5,120 nt of DNA from Chloroflexota bacterium (GTDB lineage: Bacteria > Chloroflexota > Dormibacteria > Aeolococcales > Aeolococcaceae). Numbering within the stretch: position 1 is the stretch's first letter; every line of letters starts with the position of its first letter. A program made the translations under genes and the position numbers. Shown piece after piece: positions 1 to 4,157 of this stretch. The DNA lies in contig DNAU01000280.1 in the NCBI GenBank assembly GCA_003491925.1, positions 1 through 5,120 on the forward strand. Reading direction: 5' to 3'. Under the pieces are notes generated by a model. The model was not told where the DNA came from and ran no database searches. It saw only the letters and a program-made list of their open reading frames with translations.

Positions 1-366
1 GCCGGGCTCGTAGGGACCGTGGACCCGGTAGCCGTAGAGGGTCCCGGGCCCGACCCCGGGGAGGTACCCATGCCAGGTGAGGTCGGTCTGGTCGGCGAGC
101 TCGTAGATGGCTCGCGGGTTTCCGTCAGGGTTGGCCAGAACCAGCTCGACGCGCTCGGCGTTGGCGCTGAAGACGGCGAAGTTGGTGCCCTCGCCATCCC
201 AGTGGGCGCCGAGCGGGAAGTGCTCACCGGGCCAGGGATGGCGGGCCGAGGACGGATGCGCCGAGGGCGCCGCGGGTGCGGGGGCGCCCTCGGGACCGGC
301 GGACGGCGCCGACGGCCGGGGACGCGCTGCCACGTCAGACGGCTCCAGCAGGGGACGGACTCCCAT
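1..366 (-). CDS. glgX: Glycogen debranching enzyme GlgX, N-terminal part (runs off left edge)
   Basis: This is the first 122 codons of a GlgX/isoamylase-type debranching enzyme, which hydrolyses alpha-1,6 branches of glycogen (limit dextrins) in the cytoplasm. Residues 43-122 read HPWPGEHFPLGAHWDGEGTN, then FAVFSANAERVEL and WHGYLPGVGPGTLYGYRVHGPY, the typical start of the CBM48 beta-sandwich domain of this family. The GH13 catalytic barrel lies beyond the window. Residues 13-42 form a Pro/Ala/Ser-rich, probably disordered leader that is longer than usual for GlgX. I chose the ATG at 366, but no Shine-Dalgarno precedes it. A GTG at 333 (residue 12), with GGAG 9 nt upstream, is a credible alternative start. 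The gene is divergent from malQ, its usual functional partner in glycogen and maltodextrin breakdown. The family call is firm; TreZ or a branching enzyme, which share CBM48, are less likely given the GTNFAVFS and YGYRVHGPY motifs. Confidence 0.9.
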   Translation of the reverse strand, partial: MGVRPLLEPSDVAARPRPSAPSAGPEGAPAPAAPSAHPSSARHPWPGEHFPLGAHWDGEGTNFAVFSANAERVELVLANPDGNPRAIYELADQTDLTWHGYLPGVGPGTLYGYRVHGPYEPG

Positions 367-371
367 GGTGC

Positions 372-390
372 GGCGCCGCGACGCGGCGCC
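372..390. promoter_or_regulatory. 19-bp palindrome in the glgX-malQ divergent intergenic region
   Basis: GGCGCCGCG (372-380) and CGCGGCGCC (382-390) are perfect reverse complements around a single A at 381. The element lies in the 81-bp gap between two divergent genes and ends 5 bp before the glgX start codon at 366. It could be a dimeric repressor operator acting on both promoters. Alternatively it could form an RNA hairpin in the glgX leader, covering the place where a ribosome binding site would be. Its very high G+C content makes a chance palindrome more likely than in average DNA, so function is inference. The remainder of the gap (391-447) holds no clear -35/-10 pair that I can defend. 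Confidence 0.45.
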
Positions 391-447
391 CTCTGATGGC
401 CAACCATACCGTCTCACCGCACCGATTCGCGACCATGATACGGACCC

Positions 448-2412
448 GTGTCCACGCCGAGTCCGACCGCATGGGGCCTGCTCCGCCGTCATGTCGATGC
501 CCGCGGTGAGCGCCACGCGCTCTCCGGGGAGACCGTCGAGGCCCTGCTCGGCGCGCTCGGCGCCGACCGCCGCCGGCCCGGGCCGGGCGACGGCTGGCCC
601 CTGGTGGCCGTCCAGGGGGAGTCCCCGGCGCTCGGTGGCGACGGCGGCCCGGAGGCCGGCGGGAGCCTCGACCCGGCGACCCCCCATCGCCGCCCTGCCG
701 GGGCACCGGCGGAGCTCGAGATCGAGCTCGAGGACGGTAGCGGCCGGGCCTGCGGTGACCGCCTGCCCCCCGACCTGCCGCTCGGCTACCACCAACTCCA
801 CGGCGGAGGTCACGACCGCCTCCTGGTCGTGACCCCGCCCCGCTGCCATCTCCCCTCCGCGCCGGGATTCGGCTTCGCCGTCCAGCTCTACGGTGTCCGC
901 TCTGCGGCGAGCTGGGGTATCGGCGACCTCGCCGACCTCACCGAGCTGGGGCGATGGGCGGCCGGCCTGGGGGCCTCGATGCTGCTGGTCAACCCGCTCC
1001 ACGCGTCGCTGCCCATCCCTCCGATCGAGCCCAGCCCGTACTTCCCCACCAGCCGGCTCTTCCTCGACCCGCTCTGCCTGCGGCCGGAGCTCCTACCGGG
1101 GGGCGTGGCGACCGGCGACCTGGCCGCGGCAGCTCGCCGGTTGAACGGGGACCGCCTCATCGATCGGGACCGGGTCGCCTCCCTCAAGGCGGCGGCCCTG
1201 GAGAGGTGCTTCCGGGAGTCGGCGGTGCCGGGCGAGGTGGACGCCGCCCTCAGCGCGCGACCCCGGCTCTGCGACTTCGGGCTCTTCTGCGCGCTGGCGG
1301 AGAGGCACGGGAAGGACTGGCGGGATTGGCCGCGCCCGCTGGCGCGGCGCGACCCGGCGGCGACCCGAGCCGCGGCGGTCGAGCTGGCGGAGCGGGTGCG
1401 GTTCCACGCCTGGGTGCAGCTGCAATTGGACCGTCAGCTGGACCAGGCCAGCGCTGCCCTCCCCCTGATCTGCGATCTCGCCGTCGGCTTCCACCCGGGA
1501 GGGGCCGACGCCTGGCTCTGGCAGGACCTGATCGCGCCCGGGGTGACGGTCGGAGCGCCCCCGGACCCGTTCAACAGCGCTGGACAGGAGTGGGGCCTTC
1601 CCGCCTTCGACCCCTGGAAGCTGCGGGCCGCGGGCTACGCGCCCTTCATCGAAACCCTGCGGGCCAACCTCCGCGGCGGAGGGGGTCTGCGCATCGACCA
1701 CGTGATGGGCCTCGAGCGCCTCTGGTGGATCCCGGCCGGGAGCAGGCCGGCCGACGGCGGCTACGTCAGGTACCCGGTCGACGACCTGCTCGGGATCGTC
1801 GCCCTGGAGTCGGTCCGGCACCGGGCGACCATCATCGGGGAGGACCTCGGAACGGTTCCCTCCGACCTTCGCACCCGGCTGCGGCGTCGGGGGTTGCTCA
1901 GCTACGTGGTGCTCCTCTTCGAGGACCGCCGACCGGCGCGCTGGCCCCGGCAGGCGCTGGCCGCGGTGACCACCCACGACCTCCCCACCACCACCGGGCT
2001 CTGGGACGGCAGCGACCTCGAGGAGCGGAGCCGGCTGGGGCTGCCCAGCGATGCCGCCGCGACCCGGGAGCTGGTCGGGCGTCTCCGACGCGACGGGGGG
2101 CCGGCACCGGGTGCGCCCGCCGCCGCGATCGTGCTCCATGCACACCGACGCCTGGCCGCCTCGCCCTGCACCGTGCTGACCGCCACCCTGGAGGATCTCG
2201 CCGGGGTGCGGGAGCGGCCGAATCAGCCGGGGGGCGGGCCGTCGAGCACCAATTGGTCCCTGGCCCTCCCCGTCTCCCGGGAGCGTCTCCAGGCGCTTCC
2301 CCGGGCTCGGGAGCTCGCCCTCATCCTCTCTCGAGGCGGCACCGCCCCGGGCGGCGACTCCGGGGTCGGCGCAACCGGCGCGGGTGAACCGAAATGGGGC
2401 CGCACAACGTGA
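448..2412 (+). CDS. malQ: 4-alpha-glucanotransferase (amylomaltase, GH77) MalQ
   Basis: This 654-residue cytoplasmic enzyme transfers 4-alpha-glucan segments between maltodextrins, releasing glucose and building longer chains for phosphorylase. An N-terminal domain (about 1-140) opens with AWGLLRRHVDARGERHALS, matching the usual start of extended MalQ proteins. The GH77 barrel begins near residue 141 (VQLYGVRSAASWGIGDLADL). Family blocks follow in order: NPLHA and SPYFPTSRLFLDPL; a VGFHPGGADAW block with GVTVGAPPDPFNSAGQEWGLP; LRIDHVMGLERLWWIP with nucleophile D417; GEDLGTVPSDLR with acid/base E465; and TTHDLPTTTGLWDG with D511. The C-terminal NWSLALPVSRERL block is present, followed by a Gly-rich tail of about 20 residues. 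The GTG at 448 is the first start codon after an in-frame TGA at 436 and gives a normal N-terminus, but it lacks a Shine-Dalgarno, so translation may be leaderless. The gene is complete and is divergent from glgX. Confidence 0.95.
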   Translation: MSTPSPTAWGLLRRHVDARGERHALSGETVEALLGALGADRRRPGPGDGWPLVAVQGESPALGGDGGPEAGGSLDPATPHRRPAGAPAELEIELEDGSGRACGDRLPPDLPLGYHQLHGGGHDRLLVVTPPRCHLPSAPGFGFAVQLYGVRSAASWGIGDLADLTELGRWAAGLGASMLLVNPLHASLPIPPIEPSPYFPTSRLFLDPLCLRPELLPGGVATGDLAAAARRLNGDRLIDRDRVASLKAAALERCFRESAVPGEVDAALSARPRLCDFGLFCALAERHGKDWRDWPRPLARRDPAATRAAAVELAERVRFHAWVQLQLDRQLDQASAALPLICDLAVGFHPGGADAWLWQDLIAPGVTVGAPPDPFNSAGQEWGLPAFDPWKLRAAGYAPFIETLRANLRGGGGLRIDHVMGLERLWWIPAGSRPADGGYVRYPVDDLLGIVALESVRHRATIIGEDLGTVPSDLRTRLRRRGLLSYVVLLFEDRRPARWPRQALAAVTTHDLPTTTGLWDGSDLEERSRLGLPSDAAATRELVGRLRRDGGPAPGAPAAAIVLHAHRRLAASPCTVLTATLEDLAGVRERPNQPGGGPSSTNWSLALPVSRERLQALPRARELALILSRGGTAPGGDSGVGATGAGEPKWGRTT

Positions 2413-2418
2413 TATAGT
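2410..2418 (+). promoter_or_regulatory. Extended -10 promoter of the 77-residue ORF
   Basis: TGATATAGT fits the extended -10 form TGn-TATAGT (TG at 2410-2411, hexamer at 2413-2418) and is one of the few A/T-rich spots in the region. Its first three bases are also the malQ stop codon. A transcript would start near 2425 and leave a leader of about 38 nt before the GTG at 2463, including a weak 5-bp stem (CGGGC 2431-2435 with GCCCG 2443-2447). No convincing -35 box is visible upstream, as is tolerated for extended -10 promoters. The promoter implies that the small gene is transcribed independently of malQ. Confidence 0.5.
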
Positions 2419-2450
2419 TGACGGAGCAACCGGGCCACGAGTGCCCGAAC

Positions 2451-2456
2451 GGAGAG
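2451..2456 (+). promoter_or_regulatory. Ribosome binding site that sets the 2463 start
   Basis: GGAGAG ends 6 nt before the GTG at 2463. This is the best-placed Shine-Dalgarno in the leader and favours the GTG over the in-frame TTG at 2418, which would lie inside or next to the predicted promoter. Confidence 0.6.
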
Positions 2457-2462
2457 TCCCAC

Positions 2463-2696
2463 GTGACCACAGCGGTGAAGCAGACGTCGGCACGCACCGA
2501 CTTCGAGCTGTTCCAGCGCGCCCGGGCGGAGGCGTGCCGCCTGCACCGGCCGGTGTACATCGCCGGCGGAGAGATCCACGCCGAGCGGCCGCCGCGGACG
2601 ACCGCGATGGTCTGGCCCAACGGCAGCGTGACCTGGGGGAACCCCCAGGCCGCCAGCAAGCAGATCGACCGGCGCCACCTCCCCCCCGCCGCCTGA
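2463..2696 (+). CDS. Hypothetical protein, 77 residues, family not recognised
   Basis: The predicted 77-residue protein starts VTTAVKQTSARTDFELFQRA. It has an amphipathic, probably helical N-terminal half (FELFQRARAEACRLH, about residues 15-29). A beta-prone, Gly-containing stretch follows (PVYIAGGEIHAERPP, then TAMVWPNGSVTWGNP), and the tail is basic and Pro-rich (RRHLPPAA). No signal peptide or membrane segment is visible, and the single Cys makes a metal-binding cluster unlikely, so it is probably a small soluble cytoplasmic protein. Support for coding comes from a Shine-Dalgarno at 2451, an upstream extended -10 element, a downstream hairpin, and a plausible amino-acid composition compared with the Arg/Pro/Gly-rich alternative frames. 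The gene follows malQ in the same direction and faces the pilin gene. I do not recognise the family and assign no function. Confidence 0.68.
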   Translation: MTTAVKQTSARTDFELFQRARAEACRLHRPVYIAGGEIHAERPPRTTAMVWPNGSVTWGNPQAASKQIDRRHLPPAA

Positions 2697-2732
2697 TTCG
2701 GCGGCGCCGATCGACCGGCCCCCTGGGATGAT

Positions 2733-2765
2733 CGAAGGGGTCGCGGCGCGGCCGTGACCCCTTCG
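2733..2765. terminator. Strong hairpin, probable bidirectional terminator between convergent genes
   Basis: CGAAGGGGTC (2733-2742) pairs perfectly with GACCCCTTCG (2756-2765). The stem continues inward through a G-T mismatch (a G-U pair in RNA) and four more pairs to a 3-nt loop, giving about 15 bp. It lies 36 bp after the stop of the small plus-strand gene and 18 bp after the stop of the minus-strand pilin gene, so it can serve both. No U-tract follows on either strand, which is common for terminators of high-GC bacteria but makes intrinsic termination less certain. Confidence 0.75.
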
Positions 2766-2783
2766 GTGCGTTCGGTGTGAGAG

Positions 2784-2966
2784 TCAGGTCCCGAAGGCCT
2801 TGCTGACGTTGGAGAAAAGGGTGTTCGTCGAGCCGCCGAGCCACATGAGCATGACGGCCGCGACGACGGCGATGAGGACGAGGATGAGTGCGTACTCCGC
2901 CATTCCCTGCCCTTCCTCATCTCGACGTTGATCACGTCGGGCGGGAGTGGGGAGTGATTCGCTCAC
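2784..2966 (-). CDS. Flp/Fap-type pilin subunit (class III signal, prepilin)
   Basis: This 60-residue prepilin resembles the major subunit of Flp (Tad-type) pili, which are assembled at the cytoplasmic membrane after cleavage by a prepilin peptidase. The leader (1-19) is charged and rich in Arg, Asp and Glu. The sequence around residues 19-25, G-QGMA-EY, matches the Flp processing motif G-XXXX-EY. It predicts cleavage after G19 with Glu at +5 and Tyr at +6. A hydrophobic helix follows (residues 26-43, ALILVLIAVVAAVMLMWL), then a short polar tail with TLFSNVSKAF, typical of Flp pilins. The GTG start at 2966 is set by a near-perfect Shine-Dalgarno at 2972-2984. No tad secretion, ATPase or peptidase gene is present in the window, so the pilin stands apart from its machinery. 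It shares orientation with the upstream kinase gene but is separated from it by 208 bp and probably has its own promoter. Confidence 0.9.
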   Translation of the reverse strand: MSESLPTPARRDQRRDEEGQGMAEYALILVLIAVVAAVMLMWLGGSTNTLFSNVSKAFGT

Positions 2967-2971
2967 AGGGC

Positions 2972-2984
2972 ATCACCTCCTTCT
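2972..2984 (-). promoter_or_regulatory. Near-perfect Shine-Dalgarno of the pilin gene
   Basis: On the minus strand this reads AGAAGGAGGTGAT, nearly the full complement of the 16S rRNA 3' end. The GGAGG core is 9 nt from the GTG at 2966. It is the strongest ribosome binding site in the window and suggests high translation, as expected for a major pilin. A second AGGAGGTGA lies at 2998-3006 without a suitably spaced start codon of its own. Confidence 0.8.
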
Positions 2985-3109
2985 GACCGGCTCGGGTTCA
3001 CCTCCTGTTCACACCGTTTGACGCGAGGAACTCCAGTCTGGGGGGCGGGATCTGAGCTTCGATCACATGCTGGTGTGACGAGTCGGTGATCCGTCGCCGG
3101 CGGCCGTTC

Positions 3110-3132
3110 CCGAGCTCCGGCTGCGAGCTCGG
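3110..3132 (-). terminator. Possible terminator of the zwf-ROK kinase operon
   Basis: CCGAGCTC (3110-3117) and GAGCTCGG (3125-3132) form a perfect 8-bp stem with a 7-nt loop, 42 bp downstream of the kinase stop codon. There is no U-tract on the minus strand. The position suits a terminator separating the sugar-phosphate operon from the pilin gene, but the stem is modest for such GC-rich DNA. Confidence 0.4.
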
Positions 3133-3174
3133 TCGCGAGGTGCCTGCCAGTGCGGCGTCCCTCCGGAACGCTGC

Positions 3175-4140
3175 CTAAACCGCCTCGGCCGCTTCCCTGC
3201 TCGCCTGGTGGCCGAAGGAGCGCACTGCCCAGGCGACCGCGCCGACCAGGCCCGCGTCGCTGCCGAGCTTGGCCTGGCCGAGACGGCAGTTCCGCAGCGG
3301 GGTCTCGAAGGCGATCTCGGCCATCGCGGCGCGGATCGGCGCCTCGAGCAGGTCGGCCTGGCTGCCGACGCCCCCGCCCAGCGCGATGGCGTCCGGCCCG
3401 AGGATGTTGATGAGGGCACCGAAGGAGCGTCCGAGGGCCCTGGCCGCGTCGGCGTAGACCCGCTGAGCAAGCGGGTCGCCGCCCCGAGCGGCCTCGGCGA
3501 TGACGGAGGCGGTGAGGGGGGCGACCCCCTGCAGCCGCGACCTCTCGCCCCTGCCGAGGGCTGCCGCGGCGCACCGGGCGATCCCGGTGCCGGACGCGAC
3601 CCCCTCGAGGCAGCCGGGGTGACCCTGGCCACACACCGGACCGTCCGAGCTCGACGGCACGTGTCCCACCTCGGCGGCGGTGCCGGCGGCGCCGACCAGG
3701 AGGGTGCCGTCGATGATCACCGCCCCACCGATCCCGGTGCCGATGATCACGAAGACGAAGGTCCGCGACCCCCGCCCCATGCCCGCCGCCCACTCGGCGT
3801 AGCCGGCGAGGTTCGAGTCGTTGTGGATCGCGACCGGGCATCCGGCCGCCTCGGAGAGCATCTCCCGTGCCGGCAGGCTCTCGAACCCAGGCAGGTGGGG
3901 GGCGGCGAAGACCACCCCCCGCACGGGGTCCAGCGGGCCCGGGATGCCGATGGCGATCCCGTCGGGGGTGCCGCCGGCAGCGTCCCGCGCCGCGGCGGCG
4001 CAGGCCGAGATCACCGCCGCAGGCCCGTCCGCAGCCGGGGTGAGGCAGCGCACGACGCGGTCGGCGTAGGTGGTGGGGCCGGTGGCCACGGCGGCCCGAA
4101 TGCTGGTGCCACCCAGGTCGATCCCGACCAGTCGGGGCAT
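3175..4140 (-). CDS. ROK family sugar kinase, probable glucokinase
   Basis: This complete 321-residue ROK kinase probably phosphorylates glucose to glucose-6-phosphate using ATP in the cytoplasm. The phosphate-binding motif GIDLGGTSIRAAVA is at residues 6-19. The catalytic Asp is D108 in HNDSN, and a second nucleotide loop, IIGTGIGGAV, covers 132-141. Sugar- and zinc-site residues E157 and H160 lie in AAEVGHVP. The signature block C170-G-Q172-G-H-P-G-C177-L-E179 follows, and the adenosine-binding GGGVG is at 255-259. The usual CxCGxxGCxE zinc motif has Gln at its second Cys (Q172). The ATG at 4140 has AGGAG 8 nt upstream. An alternative ATG at 4161 overlaps the zwf stop as ATGA and would add MTAGERA. 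The gene lies 17 bp after zwf in the same direction, supporting glucose as substrate, but ROK kinases also act on mannose, fructose, allose or N-acetylhexosamines. The family is certain and the substrate inferred. Confidence 0.9.
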   Translation of the reverse strand: MPRLVGIDLGGTSIRAAVATGPTTYADRVVRCLTPAADGPAAVISACAAAARDAAGGTPDGIAIGIPGPLDPVRGVVFAAPHLPGFESLPAREMLSEAAGCPVAIHNDSNLAGYAEWAAGMGRGSRTFVFVIIGTGIGGAVIIDGTLLVGAAGTAAEVGHVPSSSDGPVCGQGHPGCLEGVASGTGIARCAAAALGRGERSRLQGVAPLTASVIAEAARGGDPLAQRVYADAARALGRSFGALINILGPDAIALGGGVGSQADLLEAPIRAAMAEIAFETPLRNCRLGQAKLGSDAGLVGAVAWAVRSFGHQASREAAEAV

Positions 4141-4148
4141 CGCGCGTT

Positions 4149-4153
4149 CTCCT
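4149..4153 (-). promoter_or_regulatory. Ribosome binding site that sets the ROK kinase start at 4140
   Basis: On the minus strand AGGAG stands 8 nt before the ATG at 4140. It lies downstream of the zwf stop (4160-4158) and inside the codons that would be used if translation began at the ATG at 4161, which favours 4140. Confidence 0.7.
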
Positions 4154-4157
4154 GCAG

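Larger units (their letters stand above)
2967..3174. other. 208-bp intergenic region between the ROK kinase and pilin genes
   Basis: No gene is supported here. Going in the transcription direction (minus) it holds a hairpin at 3132-3110, an inverted repeat TCACA-N6-TGTGA (3063-3078), two Shine-Dalgarno-like AGGAGGTGA copies, and the pilin start. The pilin promoter is expected in this stretch, but no -35/-10 pair stands out clearly enough to place it. Confidence 0.5.

Noticed and set aside
712..735. Repeated GAGCTCGAG units with local palindromes
   Set aside because: They fall inside malQ and simply encode alternating Glu/Leu/Ile (ELEIELED) with preferred GC-rich codons.
2418..2423. TTGACG as a -35 box
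   Set aside because: No -10-like hexamer lies 16-18 bp downstream (the bases there are GTGCCC-like), whereas the overlapping TATAGT with its upstream TG is a better promoter element.
1093..2844. A 583-codon open frame on the minus strand opposite malQ
   Set aside because: Its translation is Arg/Pro/Gly-rich without domain motifs and mirrors a well-conserved MalQ. Long antisense frames are normal in DNA of this G+C content.
3063..3078. TCACA-N6-TGTGA inverted repeat upstream of the pilin gene, resembling a CRP/FNR-type site
   Set aside because: The arms are in the opposite order to the CRP consensus TGTGA-N6-TCACA and the motif is short. I cannot support a named regulator.
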